A stretch of 64,000 bases of DNA from CAVOGJ01 sp963700865 (GCA_963700865.1 CAVOZC010000018.1:434001-498000), one strand, 5' to 3'. Positions 1-9,579 are shown, numbered from the stretch's first letter. Numbers and translations: made by a program. Notes: generated from the letters alone by a model not told the origin.

Positions 1-1
1 G

Positions 2-553
2 GGAGGCATGCTATATCGCCCTTCCACTCGACTGGTCGAGCTATGCCAGCCTCTTCATCCACTGGTATTCAACTGCCTTTTTTGTCTGGCTCGTGCAGAG
101 ATTCATACGCTCAGTCTGGGGGCCGCCCAGCCATCCGATTTTGATCTGCAATGCTCGAGTCTGGAGCTGCTTCCACGGGCGGCCCGCTTATTGCCGCCGA
201 TCACGGATCGTCTCGATCGCGCTTGGCGGAAAGTGGTCGGCAGCGAGGGGGAATCGCTGCTGGCGAGCCTTCCCCTCTGGCACAACACGCCTGGTTACGT
301 AAACATTCCGGTAATCCTGTGGCTCCGCTGGCTTTTGCTCGCCTTTGACATGCGCGAGTACGCACAGATGCGATACAACTTGTTGGGCCGGGGGGGGCAT
401 TGGTTCGGCGGCCTGGGTGGTGATCACGTACGCGAACTGGACTGGGAGAAGCTGCTGGCAGACTCCCCATTCGCCGAACAGATTCCCGCTTGGATTGCAG
501 AGACCCACCGCTTATTGGCTGCCGAGCCACAAAAGCGGTTGAGTCAAGCTTGA
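2..553 (+). CDS. hypothetical protein, probably 5'-truncated by window edge
   Basis: The frame is open to the left edge of the window. The first ATG (position 8) has a GGGAGG only one base upstream, too close to serve as its ribosome binding site, so the true start probably lies outside. The visible 180-odd residues contain one hydrophobic stretch (around residues 97-112, IPVILWLRWLLLAF) and a Trp/Gly-rich segment (GRGGHWFGG). I recognise no family and assign no function. It ends 66 bases before the next membrane protein on the same strand, so the two may be cotranscribed. Confidence 0.5.
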   Translation, partial: GGMLYRPSTRLVELCQPLHPLVFNCLFCLARAEIHTLSLGAAQPSDFDLQCSSLELLPRAARLLPPITDRLDRAWRKVVGSEGESLLASLPLWHNTPGYVNIPVILWLRWLLLAFDMREYAQMRYNLLGRGGHWFGGLGGDHVRELDWEKLLADSPFAEQIPAWIAETHRLLAAEPQKRLSQA

Positions 554-618
554 GCGGGCGTCGCGGAACATCGGAGAACGCCACCCCGAAAAACTTGGAC
601 ACCAGGGTATCGACTCGT

Positions 619-1182
619 ATGGCAGACGCACCATTCCTGTGGCATCCGTTGTTGGCGCTCAGTCCGGCTGGGCTGGGGTGGCTGCTAGTGGTTCTGCTGG
701 CGGGGTCGGCCGTCCTCTTCGTGCGACTCGAAGCAGTAGGGCGGCGGTTGAGAACTGATACGGCCCCTCTGGGTATCGTCTCGTTGGAATTGTGTCTCTC
801 GGTCGAAGAGAGTCGAGCCGTGATCGAATCGTGGGACGAGGCAGCCCGCGTGGATGCCCGCACCTATCTCTGTTGGGACTATTTCTTTATCCCCCTTTAC
901 ACGACAGCCCTCGCTATACTGGGCATCATGGCGTCTCGCTGGTTTGCGGCCAAAGGGCTGGATGGGCTGGCGACCCTTGCCATGATTTTGGCCTGGGGGC
1001 AATGGATTGCTGGACTCTTCGATTTCACGGAAAATTCCACCTTGATTCGTATTCTGAGCATGCATCCTACCATTCCCCCAGCACTGCCCCGGCTGGCGGG
1101 CTGGTGTGCTCGCATGAAGTTTCTCTGCGTGCTGCTGGGGCTACTGTGTTGCCTGATGGGACTGGTGACGGCGGCCACGTGA
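619..1182 (+). CDS. hypothetical four-helix membrane protein
   Basis: This 187-residue protein has about four predicted membrane helices: near residues 10-33 (GWLLVVLLAGSAVLFV), 90-112 (FFIPLYTTALAILGIM), 118-140 (LATLAMILAWGQWIAGL) and the C-terminus (FLCVLLGLLCCLMGLV). I chose the ATG opening MADAPFLW. The frame is open further upstream, but those 43 residues are polar and overlap the previous gene. Family unknown. It is followed after 57 bases by the FHA gene on the same strand, which suggests a short operon. Confidence 0.6.
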   Translation: MADAPFLWHPLLALSPAGLGWLLVVLLAGSAVLFVRLEAVGRRLRTDTAPLGIVSLELCLSVEESRAVIESWDEAARVDARTYLCWDYFFIPLYTTALAILGIMASRWFAAKGLDGLATLAMILAWGQWIAGLFDFTENSTLIRILSMHPTIPPALPRLAGWCARMKFLCVLLGLLCCLMGLVTAAT

Positions 1183-1239
1183 AAACCGCCGTCCGACAGC
1201 GGTGGCTCAAGCGGAACTTGCCAATACGGAGCACTGACG

Positions 1240-1782
1240 ATGAAAGCCATTCTCAAGGTGGTCGCAGGTGCCAAGCCGACCACCATTCGCCTGAAGTTAC
1301 CGACGGTCATCGGCCGCAGCGAATCCGCGGCGGTGAAGGTGCGACATGCGTTGGTCAGTCGACAGCATTGTGAAATTTACGAGGAGGAGGGTTGGCTGGT
1401 CGTCCATGATTTGGGCTCATCCAACGGCACCTTCGTGGACGATGCGCGAATCGATGAGCCCACCTTTCTGTACCCGGGCGAACGGCTCCGCGTGGGCGGC
1501 GTGATCTTTGAGGCCGCTTACCAGACGGCTGAGCCAAGCGGGTCCGCCACGGGCGCGGCACATGAACGGGCGGGCGGCCAGGCTGGGAACCGCGATGTCA
1601 CCGCCACCGATGCCTCGTCCGTGATCCATTATCGCGAAGAAGAACAAGGGAGTTTTCTCGGGATTGAGGAGTCACCATCCGAGGAGACGGTCAAACCATC
1701 GCGAATTTCCATCGACACTGGTCACAGTCGCCCGGCCGATCCGAGCCAGAGTGGCCTGCGGAAGTTCTTTGATCAGCTCTAA
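1240..1782 (+). CDS. FHA domain protein
   Basis: This 180-residue cytoplasmic protein has an N-terminal forkhead-associated domain (about residues 5-92). All the phosphothreonine-binding landmarks are present: GRS near residue 25, SRQHCEI near 43 and GSSNGTFV near 58. The C-terminal half is polar and low-complexity, with no second domain. FHA domains read Ser/Thr-kinase output, and a sigma/kinase pair follows 350 bases downstream on the same strand. It is a plausible phospho-dependent adaptor in that pathway, but this is inferred from context only. Confidence 0.85.
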   Translation: MKAILKVVAGAKPTTIRLKLPTVIGRSESAAVKVRHALVSRQHCEIYEEEGWLVVHDLGSSNGTFVDDARIDEPTFLYPGERLRVGGVIFEAAYQTAEPSGSATGAAHERAGGQAGNRDVTATDASSVIHYREEEQGSFLGIEESPSEETVKPSRISIDTGHSRPADPSQSGLRKFFDQL

Positions 1783-2130
1783 GCCGGGTCGCGGATAGGC
1801 CGCGGCCCTCCTCGTCGCGGTTCCTCGGCCGCAAGACGCGCGGATCGTCTGATTCGGGTCCTGCAGGGCTCGGTGCGGCCGAAAGGGCGGACCGCCGCAC
1901 CCAAGAACGGAAACGGGGCGAAATGGCGAAGGAGGCGATTGGCCCCAGGGGAATGATGCACAGCCCGACCAGGGGAACTTTATGATTCCAATTGGAAGTA
2001 GGAAGCTTATACTCTGGGGTACGCACCTTGATGCGGTCTCCGCAACCAAGATCGTAAACGGACCGTTTTTTGTGACAGCGAAAATCGGTCACTGGTCCAA
2101 AATTGCCTATTCTCCCGACGAGTCGCCGGT
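1783..2130. other. intergenic region upstream of ECF sigma gene
   Basis: About 350 bases without a convincing gene. The right part is AT-richer and holds TTGGAA (1992-1997) and TATACT (2008-2013), but their 10-base spacing is too short for a housekeeping promoter. The sigma/kinase promoter is probably here, but I cannot place it. No hairpin with a T-run is visible behind the FHA gene. Confidence 0.4.
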
Positions 2131-2694
2131 ATGTCCGCAGGGTTTGCCCAGCTCATCGAACAGGCCCGAGCCGGCTCGGAGGAAGCGGCCGCGCTTCTGT
2201 TTGAGACGTATCAGCCGCATGTCATCCGCGTGGTCCGCCGCAAATTGGCCCAGGAACTGCGCTCGAAATTCGATTCCCATGACTTCGCCCAGGCGGTGTG
2301 GTCCAGTTTTTTCAGCAATCGCCATCAACTATTGAAGACCAGTTCCCCGGAACAGCTGGTGAGTCTGCTGGCGGTGATGGCGCGAAACAAGGTCTACGAC
2401 GAAATCCGTCGCAGGAACACCAAGAAACACGACATTCATCGCGAAAAGTCGATCGAGCGGCGAGCGAGCGACGGCGAGCTGCCACTGAAGGGTCGCTTGA
2501 GCACTCCCAGCCATTACCTCATTGCTCGGGAGACATTCGATGGCATCATGGCACCGTTAACCGACGAACATCGACAGGTTGTCCATCTGCGGATGAGGGG
2601 TTACTCCGTCAAGGAAGTCGCGGAGCAGACCGGTTTGAGTGAGCGGACCGTTCGCAGGATCGTCGAACGTATCCATTTGCGGGAATCCAGGTGA
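2131..2694 (+). CDS. ECF-type RNA polymerase sigma factor
   Basis: This 187-residue ECF sigma factor has region 2 in residues 5-95 (DSHDFAQAVWSSFF, then LLAVMARNKVYDEIRRR) and a region-4 helix-turn-helix at residues 145-183 (VKEVAEQTGLSERTVRRI). No anti-sigma gene is adjacent. Its stop overlaps the start of the following kinase gene (ATGATGA), so the two are translationally coupled. Sigma/kinase pairing is common in planctomycetes and suggests that the kinase, not a classical anti-sigma factor, controls the sigma factor. The target regulon is unknown. Confidence 0.88.
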   Translation: MSAGFAQLIEQARAGSEEAAALLFETYQPHVIRVVRRKLAQELRSKFDSHDFAQAVWSSFFSNRHQLLKTSSPEQLVSLLAVMARNKVYDEIRRRNTKKHDIHREKSIERRASDGELPLKGRLSTPSHYLIARETFDGIMAPLTDEHRQVVHLRMRGYSVKEVAEQTGLSERTVRRIVERIHLRESR

Positions 2695-4778
2695 TGATCA
2701 AGCTACCTACGTTTGCTTTCCGCGATCCCGCACGGACGGCGAGCCTGATCAAACGCCGCTGGCGCGAAGGCGAAACGCCGGATGCCGTCGAGGCCCTGCG
2801 GCAGCACCCGGAGATTGCCAGCCGGCACTCGCTGGTCCTGGAGATCGCGCTGGAGGACTATTGCCTTCGTAAAGAAGCCGGAGAGGCGATCGATTCTGTC
2901 GCCTTTTGTGATCAATTCACCGATATCCGTCGGTCGCTCGCACGCCAGATCGAGGTCTATGCCTGGGTCACGGAACATGCCCACCAGACGGAAGCGGCCA
3001 GTTGGCCCGAGGCGGGTGATCTGATATTTGGAAAATACCTCGTCCAGGAAGAGTTAGGCCGAGGCTCGCTTGCCCGTGCTTACCTTTGCGAGCACATTGG
3101 CCTGCATCGGCAAGTCGTGGTAAAGGTGGCTAGTTGCGGCGAGTATGAAGCTCGCACGCTGGCTCGCTTTGACAACGACACCATTATGCCCGTGCTGGAT
3201 GTGACCACCGACACCTCGACCGGGCGAAGCGGCATTTGCATGCCGTTTCTCGGCCGGAGCACGCTCCACAGCCTGCTGGATGAAGCCTGGAAAGGCGACG
3301 ATCTTCCCCAGAATAGCGACGTCATCCTGGCCGCTGCGACGCGCGATAAAAAGGCCACGGATGTCATCGCCGCCAAGCGGAACATGCCGCTTCATGTCCG
3401 GACCTATGTCGACGGTGTGCGCGTCTTGGCCCAAGACATCACCGACGCCCTGAGTCACGCACATCAAGCCCAAGTGACACATGGCGATCTGAAGCCGTCC
3501 AATGTTCTGCTCACTCCCGAAGGACGCGCCGTTTTGATGGATTTCAATCTGTCGAACGACGCCAGCGCCAGCGGTGCTTTGACCGGTGGAACCCTACCCT
3601 ACATGTCGCCCGAACAACTCCGGGCACTCCTGCTGCGGCAAGGCGCCGTCGAGGATATCGGTCCCCGCAGCGATGTTTTCTCCTTGGGTGTCATTCTCTT
3701 TGAATTGCTCTCCGGTCAACTGCCGTTCGCAACCCCGCTCGAATCGCTGAACCAACCCGAGCAAATCGCCGAGGCGTTGCTGGCGGCTCAACGCCGCGGG
3801 CCTCCCGACTTGTGTCAGCTCAACCCCCAGGTGGGCCTGAATCTGGCTCGTCTCATCTCCGATTGCCTGCGGTTCGACGTCGCCGAACGGCCAGCCAAAC
3901 TGCCCGTCTGGATAACACCCCATTCCGCTACGGTGCCACCCGGTACCGAGACGCGTTCCCAGCAGTTTCGCTGGTGGGCCCTCGCCTTGGTCTTGCCGAT
4001 CATGCTCTCCGCGATGAGTGCCCCGTTCTTCATAACCACGCCGCCAACTCCACCCCCCAACCGTGCTAACTCGGCCAAAGTCGCGGAACTTGTCGACCAG
4101 CGGCAATGGCGGTCCGCCATCAACGCCCTTAAGGTGTTGCCGCCACAAGCACAAACCGCGGAAGTCTGTGCGCTCCTCGGCTTTTGCTACCAATGCATCA
4201 GCGAATCGGACAGGATTTATCAAGGGTTGGCCGAGGAGCAATATCGCCGGGCACTGGCGCAGGGATTTCGCACCCCTGGGCTGCTCAACAATATGGGTGT
4301 CTCGCGCTCCAGGCGTGGCAGTCGGCTGGAAGCGCTCGCCTGGTTTGATCTGGCATTGCGGGATGCGCCGCAGCCGCAGGTGACGAAGTCGAATCGATTG
4401 TTCGCCGTATTTGATGACGCGATTAACTGCGAGGACTTTTACCCGGAAGCGTATCGGCTAGATGCCGAGCAACTCGTGCAGGAGCAGCCCGGTTTTCGCA
4501 ACCTCGAACTTCGAGCCGCCGTGCTCACCACCCGTTGTGCGCATTTTGACCCGACCCTGTGCGAACGGGCAGTCGAACTTTGGCTGCTGGCCGCCGCTCA
4601 CGGTGAAATCGCTTATGCCCATGCCATTTCCAAGCTGCCATTGTTTGACGTGATCCGTGACGATCCCCGGCTGAACCACATCCTCGAACACGGCGACGGC
4701 CCCCCCCATTCGAGCGGAATTTCACCCGTCTTCCCATGTCTCTTGCATCCGCTCACGAGCGATCTGGCTTGGCCCTAA
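2691..4778 (+). CDS. membrane-anchored Ser/Thr protein kinase with TPR-like C-terminus, atypical catalytic motifs
   Basis: The protein has 695 residues. Residues 1-110 form an N-terminal helical region. The kinase domain spans about 115-400: glycine loop LGRGSLARAY, VVVKVA with Lys145, catalytic loop HGDLKPSN (264-271), metal motif DFN (284-286) and activation segment TLPYMSPEQ. One membrane helix follows at about 428-450 (WWALALVLPIMLS). The C-terminal region looks helical and TPR-like (LLGFCYQCISESDRIYQGLAEEQYR-type helices in part). The catalytic loop has Gly for the usual Arg, and the metal motif has Asn for Gly. Asp, Lys and Asn of the loop remain, so activity is possible but altered. 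The gene starts inside the sigma factor stop codon. Confidence 0.88.
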   Translation: MMIKLPTFAFRDPARTASLIKRRWREGETPDAVEALRQHPEIASRHSLVLEIALEDYCLRKEAGEAIDSVAFCDQFTDIRRSLARQIEVYAWVTEHAHQTEAASWPEAGDLIFGKYLVQEELGRGSLARAYLCEHIGLHRQVVVKVASCGEYEARTLARFDNDTIMPVLDVTTDTSTGRSGICMPFLGRSTLHSLLDEAWKGDDLPQNSDVILAAATRDKKATDVIAAKRNMPLHVRTYVDGVRVLAQDITDALSHAHQAQVTHGDLKPSNVLLTPEGRAVLMDFNLSNDASASGALTGGTLPYMSPEQLRALLLRQGAVEDIGPRSDVFSLGVILFELLSGQLPFATPLESLNQPEQIAEALLAAQRRGPPDLCQLNPQVGLNLARLISDCLRFDVAERPAKLPVWITPHSATVPPGTETRSQQFRWWALALVLPIMLSAMSAPFFITTPPTPPPNRANSAKVAELVDQRQWRSAINALKVLPPQAQTAEVCALLGFCYQCISESDRIYQGLAEEQYRRALAQGFRTPGLLNNMGVSRSRRGSRLEALAWFDLALRDAPQPQVTKSNRLFAVFDDAINCEDFYPEAYRLDAEQLVQEQPGFRNLELRAAVLTTRCAHFDPTLCERAVELWLLAAAHGEIAYAHAISKLPLFDVIRDDPRLNHILEHGDGPPHSSGISPVFPCLLHPLTSDLAWP

Positions 4779-5165
4779 TGCTTTGTCAAGTTTCGATTCT
4801 TGGGTTGGAACGGCCTGGGTGGGGCCGCTTAACCCTGAAAAACGCGGCGAGAAGCCCCAGCCACGACTGGGACCGACCCTGACCCTAAGTCTTGAACTTG
4901 ACGCGGCAGGCGGCCTGCCGACAGGGGCCTGATGGTCAGCCGTCGTCCGCCGGTATCGCGTTTCGTCTGGCGAGTCTCTCATTTTTTCGCGAATGCGCGA
5001 CCGGTCCCGCCCCGTTTCTTCGATTGATCAGGTAGTGAGGGGCCCGTCCAACGGCGCACCTCGATTCGAGCAAGCTGCCTGAGCGCCGCACGCGCCGACC
5101 GAGGTGCCTGTCCAACCGCGCCCGGGGGACACATTCAAACCGCCGTACAACGAGGTAGTCGAACC
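4779..5165. other. intergenic region with a short perfect hairpin
   Basis: About 390 bases without a supported gene. Positions 4904-4920 form a 7-bp perfect stem (CGGCAGG/CCTGCCG) with a three-base loop and no T-run, so it is not a standard terminator. A GAGGTAG just upstream of 5166 is a reasonable ribosome binding site for the next gene. Confidence 0.4.
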
Positions 5166-5910
5166 GTGGAAACGCATCATCGCCGCTTTGTCCTGGAGCC
5201 GCTTGAGGATCGACGAGTTTTGGCCGCGGTCATCGGCGTCAGCATTGAACACACGCAATGGACCGGTAACACGGCGGAGGCCGTCAAGGTCGACGTCGCC
5301 GCCCCCACGTCAGTCAGCCAGCCAGGAGCTCCGCTTAGCGACCGGCAAGACCTCGCTTTCTTTTGATGAGCCCACGGGCGATTACCGCGTGTCGCTGTTG
5401 GCGGCCTTCGACGATCCGGACGGCCCGGATACCGATCTGGTTTTCTCCATCATTGGCAACGACGGTGATCCGATCCTTGACGGACTGCACGTGGACCGCG
5501 GAACAGGCGATCTGATCCTCAACTTCGCCGCGGGCGTTGCTGGCGAGGCGATCATCGACGTATCGGCGACCGATGCGGATGGCAATGGCACCTCAACCCA
5601 GTTCCAGCTCCGAGCTGGAGGAGGCGGCGGGCAGCAGACCCAGCCCAACTTGACGTCGTTCACCGTCACCGACGATGGTGATGGCAACTTGATCTTCAGC
5701 GGCGAGGTCTCCGGTCCAGGTGCTCTCACAGCCGTTTTTGGCGATGATCTGGAAGGGACGACCGTACCGGTGTCCTCGAATGGCACGTTCAGTCACATCG
5801 CCCCAAGAACACTACTTGAGGAGAGCGATCCCAGTGGATGGGTTTCCGTGCACGTCGTGAACGGGTTAGGCGAATCTTCGGGAACGCTGTTTGTGAGCTG
5901 GCAAGAGTAG
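5166..5910 (+). CDS. secreted LEPR-leader surface protein, frame-disrupted
   Basis: The protein starts at GTG 5166 behind GAGGTAG. It opens with RRFVLEPLEDRRVLAAV, the leader found at the N-terminus of many planctomycetal exported proteins. The first frame stops at 5366. Conserved-looking sequence resumes in the +1 frame from about 5320 (ELRLATGKTSLSFDEPTG) and runs to 5910. The second part is Asp/Gly-rich beta-sandwich sequence (DDPDGPDTDLVFSI, DVSATDADGNGTSTQF), like the Ig/cadherin-type calcium-binding domains of surface proteins. The break lies around 5295-5335, near a CCCCC run, and looks like a one-base insertion. The repaired length is about 248 residues, short for such proteins. The exact role is unknown. 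Confidence 0.6.
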
Positions 5911-5930
5911 GCACCGCTCGCCCAAATCGG

Positions 5931-7010
5931 CTAGGGGGATGTCCGCTCGACGAGCGTGATCGCCCGCGCGTCGGTGAGCAAGGCCGCGGCGTTTTTCAAA
6001 TCGGCAATCGCGACGCGGTTCTCTGGCCAACTATGCCAGAAAACCACGAACCTTAATCGCGGTGACGTCCGCGCCAGATCGAGGGCGGTGCGTGCGTCGA
6101 AGCTGCCATCGCGTTGTTGAAGAGGCCCGAATTCGGTCATTCCCAGCGGCTTGCCAAGAGCCACCAACCGTGTATAGCTGCCGAGACGATCGAGTGCTTC
6201 CGCATCCTCGCCGTACCAGTCGAGTCCCACCACATCGACCAGCTCGGCACCTGGATAATAGTAATCGGATGGCTTTTCATTCGCTGACTTTTGCACTGCC
6301 GCTGAATAGACCCACAATAAGTTCTGCAGCCCTTTCTCCCGCACCAGGTAGGTGAACATATCCTGCCACACGGCGCGGAATTCCCCCGGCGTTGGCCAGC
6401 GATCCCCGTCGCCGGGACACCACCAGAACCAGCCCCCGTTCATTTCGTGCAGAGGTCGCCAGAGGACGGGGACGCCGGCCGTCTGCAGCTCGCCCAGCCC
6501 CACCGCCACCCGGTCCAGGGTCGCGTGCCAGCGGCGGTATGCGGCCGTGCCGGGCCGGACAAGATCGCCATACGCGTCTTGGGGGCCTCGTTGCGTGTCG
6601 TGGGAGCCGGTCCTGCGCCACGGGTTGGGTGGATGCATGCTGATCGTCACCATGCCGCCTTGGCGATGATGTTCAATCAGGAGCCGATTCGCCGCCGACA
6701 GATCACGAGGAATCCCGTCGTAACCATAATCAAGCCCCAGGATGGCAGGCACGCGGCCGGTGGAACGTGCCAAGGCCCCGATGCTGTCGGCGTAGCCGCG
6801 CTGCGGGTCGTGATTGGCATGACCCACATTCTGGCCCAGATAGATCGGTCCTGTGGAGGGAACAAGCAATTGGTTCAGCACGTGGTCTGCCGCGGGCAAC
6901 GAGGCCGCGACGGGCGGCGCCCCGATGGCACTTTGCGGCCAGCAGCACGTAGAACACACAACGCACCAGACGGCGAATCCAGCGATGCGCATTCCCCGCA
7001 GTTCCGACAT
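5931..7010 (-). CDS. secreted glycoside hydrolase family 26 (mannanase-type)
   Basis: This 359-residue protein has an N-terminal signal sequence (about residues 8-30, IAGFAVWCVVCSTCCW) and a GH26 (beta/alpha)8 domain. The acid/base glutamate is Glu189 in WRPLHEMNGGWFWW. The nucleophile is Glu293 in GMTEFGP. The invariant DYGYDG and SMHPPNPW strands are also present. GH26 enzymes are retaining beta-mannanases, with some acting on xylan or mixed glucans, so the substrate is inferred only to class. It is likely periplasmic or extracellular. A GGGGAAG precedes the ATG. It follows a sulfotransferase gene on the same strand by 18 bases. Confidence 0.88.
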   Translation of the reverse strand: MSELRGMRIAGFAVWCVVCSTCCWPQSAIGAPPVAASLPAADHVLNQLLVPSTGPIYLGQNVGHANHDPQRGYADSIGALARSTGRVPAILGLDYGYDGIPRDLSAANRLLIEHHRQGGMVTISMHPPNPWRRTGSHDTQRGPQDAYGDLVRPGTAAYRRWHATLDRVAVGLGELQTAGVPVLWRPLHEMNGGWFWWCPGDGDRWPTPGEFRAVWQDMFTYLVREKGLQNLLWVYSAAVQKSANEKPSDYYYPGAELVDVVGLDWYGEDAEALDRLGSYTRLVALGKPLGMTEFGPLQQRDGSFDARTALDLARTSPRLRFVVFWHSWPENRVAIADLKNAAALLTDARAITLVERTSP

Positions 7011-7028
7011 GACTTCCCCGCTGTTCCG

Positions 7029-7958
7029 CTAGGCCACCTGCAATTGGTGGGACCGCTTGTCCGTGGCATATCCCAGTCGTTCCATGCACTCCCCGGCCTC
7101 GCGGAGAAAATCAGCGCGATCTCGGTCCGACAACAGCCTGATCTGGTTTTCGTCGACTTCTGGATCAACGTACGACGATAAACGCTGGATCGGAAGCCAA
7201 CGCACCTCCCATTCTTTGTTGCCTTCGAGCAGGTGTTCGCCGCGATGATTCATCCGACGGCGATTTTGCACTCGGATGTGCTGCAGTCGCCGCGCGTCCA
7301 AACCGATTCGGCTGAATAACCGATGAAGTTGCCGCACGGGCTGCTGCATGAGGTCTTCAAAGCGAACGATCTGATAGCCGTCGAATCGCTCGGCGTCGGC
7401 CAACATTCGCTCCACGACGGTCCGATAAAGGATGCCGGCCTTTCGCGCGGAGCGCCCTCGCCGCACATGGCCTTCACAAACGGCAAAGCCGTTGCGCAGC
7501 AGACCGACGAACTGGCAATCCTTAAACAACGCTTGCCAGAGATCACTTAAGAATACGGTCCCGTCCAGGTTCTTCCCCAGCGGGCATGCCGCTTCAATCT
7601 CCGCCCTCGTGTACTTGACTCCGGGACTCTTGTATTTGTTGAGGTGGTCGTGCAGCGAGTTGCGTTGGGAGTTATCGAGCACACGGCGCACGAAGCGGGC
7701 GGTCCAAGCGGGAATCGGCTGTCGTGGGTTCCAGTTACGCGGACTGAACAAATCCTGGCCACTCGTCAGCATCACCGGCAGATCTCGCAAGGCCGTCTTG
7801 GCAGCCACCTGCCAAGGTCGGTCCATGACGCTGGAGCCCTTGAAGAGTTGATGGACTTCTCCCAGGGTGCAGATATCGGGATGGGACGCCAACAGATTCA
7901 TCAAGATCGTTGTGCCACCCCGCGACAACCCGGTGACAAAAATTGCACGTTCAGCCAC
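7029..7958 (-). CDS. PAPS-dependent sulfotransferase family protein
   Basis: This 309-residue protein opens with the PAPS 5'-phosphosulfate-binding loop, FVTGLSRGGTTIL (residues 7-19), then the usual ASHPDICTLGEVHQLF helix. A second binding strand (FVGLLRNGFAVCEGHVRRGR, residues about 150-170) and RFEDLMQQP fit the carbohydrate/heparan-type sulfotransferase fold. It would transfer sulfate from PAPS to a hydroxyl or amine; the acceptor is unknown. It is cotranscribed with the GH26 gene 18 bases downstream, so both may act on cell-surface or environmental sulfated polysaccharide. This is inference. Confidence 0.85.
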   Translation of the reverse strand: MAERAIFVTGLSRGGTTILMNLLASHPDICTLGEVHQLFKGSSVMDRPWQVAAKTALRDLPVMLTSGQDLFSPRNWNPRQPIPAWTARFVRRVLDNSQRNSLHDHLNKYKSPGVKYTRAEIEAACPLGKNLDGTVFLSDLWQALFKDCQFVGLLRNGFAVCEGHVRRGRSARKAGILYRTVVERMLADAERFDGYQIVRFEDLMQQPVRQLHRLFSRIGLDARRLQHIRVQNRRRMNHRGEHLLEGNKEWEVRWLPIQRLSSYVDPEVDENQIRLLSDRDRADFLREAGECMERLGYATDKRSHQLQVA

Positions 7959-8470
7959 GAGGACTTCCTTTCCATCCTGGCGACCGCCACGATCAGAGGT
8001 GATCAGGTCGGGCGGTTCCAGGCCGCCAGCCGCCAGGCAACGTCCATGTAAAAAAAAGGCTCCCGGAAACGGTCGGGTCCCAGGGGGGCAGAGGACTCCG
8101 TCAATTTTCCGGGAGCGATTGGTTTGTCGACGGCTGTTGCTTCCATGCGCCAGCCGTCGTCAGTCAAACGGTGAAGAAGAGATTTCAGTCGATGTCGGCC
8201 TCCATGCCTTGATCACTGGTGCGGTCCGCAGGACAAGGTCCCTGTGCAGGTTCGCTCTTATTCACCGTTAACTGATAGTCGAATTGGTCTGTATGCGGTG
8301 CGAGCCGCTTTCACCAGCCACTCGCATGTCATCACTCATGAAGCGGCTCGTGTCTGCTTGGCTCACGTGAGGCGGGAGAATATGGAAATCGATGGGGTCG
8401 GTCAAGGGCGTTTGTGGATTATTTCTGAGCCATCTTGTGGCCCGCGAATCTGCCGTGAGCGAACATCCGA
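7959..8470. other. intergenic region, about 510 bases
   Basis: No supported gene. It contains the strong hairpin described at 8050-8116. A 26-codon GTG frame on the minus strand near 8180-8260 has no Shine-Dalgarno sequence and no recognisable product, so it is not called. The region probably carries the promoter for the sulfotransferase/GH26 pair. Confidence 0.4.
8050..8116 (-). terminator. long-stem intrinsic terminator (minus strand)
   Basis: GCTCCCGGAAA (8059-8069) pairs with TTTCCGGGAGC (8106-8116), an 11-bp perfect stem. An inner 6-bp stem (GGGTCC/GGACTC, one G-U pair) sits inside it. Read on the minus strand, the outer stem is followed by eight T's (8057-8050). It would stop transcription coming from the gene at 8471-9579. 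The 46-base interior is larger than in a typical terminator. Confidence 0.6.
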
Positions 8471-9579
8471 CTAACGGCGCATATTGCGAGCTTTGTGCGG
8501 ATTTTCCGCAACCGCGACGTCACAATAAAACGTGGGGTCGTCGATAATCCAAGGAGTCGACCAGGTCCGGTTATCATCCATTGCCACAATGTTGAAAAAA
8601 AACAGGTCCATCCGCTCCGCGCGATATCCGTAACAGAAATAGGATGCCAGACGGTCTTCGGGCGTCAATTCCTCCACGCCTTCGCGGGCGTAGAAGTGAC
8701 ACATCCCATCGGGACTGACCGACAAGCCGAGCGTCCACCAGCCAGGCGTGATCTCAGGGCCTCGCACATCCTGGCCGCGCTCGTTCCCACGTATCATGAG
8801 AAATGCCGAAGCGTCGTCGACCTGGCGACTGCTGCAGCCGGCCGGAAGTTCACAAAGAGTCCTGGCCAATACTGTTCTTCCTCTCGCTGGCCTCCGCGAG
8901 TGCCCCAGAGATCGGTGCGAAAGCCAAAACTGGCACCACGCCGCGGCTCCCAAATATCGAAGGGGGGAACATAGACGCGGACGACGCAATTAGGCGACCA
9001 GGCTGCTGGCACCGGCCGCCCCAGGATCCGCTTCACTTTCACCATGACGTCATCTTGCTGGGGCTCGTGCGACGGTTTGCCGGGAACCCCCGTCTGTCGC
9101 GACTGCATCCGCAGCGCCCAGCTGCTATCAGCCAGTCCACCCGGCGGGGTCTTCACCAATCGCATCAAGTCGGGAGTGCCTCGATGCGGCCCCTCCAGCC
9201 AGCGGCCGTTGCTCGATTCGGCGAGCGGCCCCCGCTCGCGCTTGTCGAGGTTGCGGCTGCTCTTGGGAAAATTCGTCCGAAACCGCCACTGCGCCGGGTT
9301 TTCGAAATCATCGCCCACGGCGGAAATCCGCCTGCCAGTACCCGGCACGACGGGCTCGCCGCAAACCGGTTGGCACCACAGGGACAGGCAGCCGGCGAGC
9401 GCCAGCAGCCAACCGAAGCCGGAACCGAGATGACCGTTTGGCACAGATGAACTCCGCTGAGCGGCCGATCTTGCGAACTGGCTGGAGAAGTCGACCGGAC
9501 CTGATTTCCCAGCACTCTCCGCTGACTCCGACGAGCGTTCGTTGGCTGGGGTCGCCATGCTGGCAGCCGGCCGGGCCAT
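8471..9579 (-). CDS. conserved secreted hypothetical protein, frame-disrupted
   Basis: The N-terminal part (to about 8845) has a hydrophobic export segment (GWLLALAGCLSLWC), then a beta-rich region (FDIWEPRRGASFGFRTD, QYWPGLFVNFRPA). The conserved sequence then continues in another frame (SSRQVDDASAFLMIRG, then GPEITPGWWTLGLSVSPDG and FYAREGVEELTPEDRLAS) to the stop at 8471. The joint lies around 8830-8850 and fits loss of one base. The product looks like a secreted beta-sandwich (concanavalin/lectin-like) protein of a type I associate with planctomycetes, but function is unknown. The start at the ATG of MARPAAS is a guess, because no clear ribosome binding site is seen. Confidence 0.6.

Noticed and set aside
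1992..2013. Sigma-70 promoter (TTGGAA ... TATACT)
   Set aside because: The spacing of 10 bases is far too short for a -35/-10 pair.
8180..8262. 26-codon GTG reading frame on the minus strand
   Set aside because: No Shine-Dalgarno sequence, no known product, and not distinguishable from chance.
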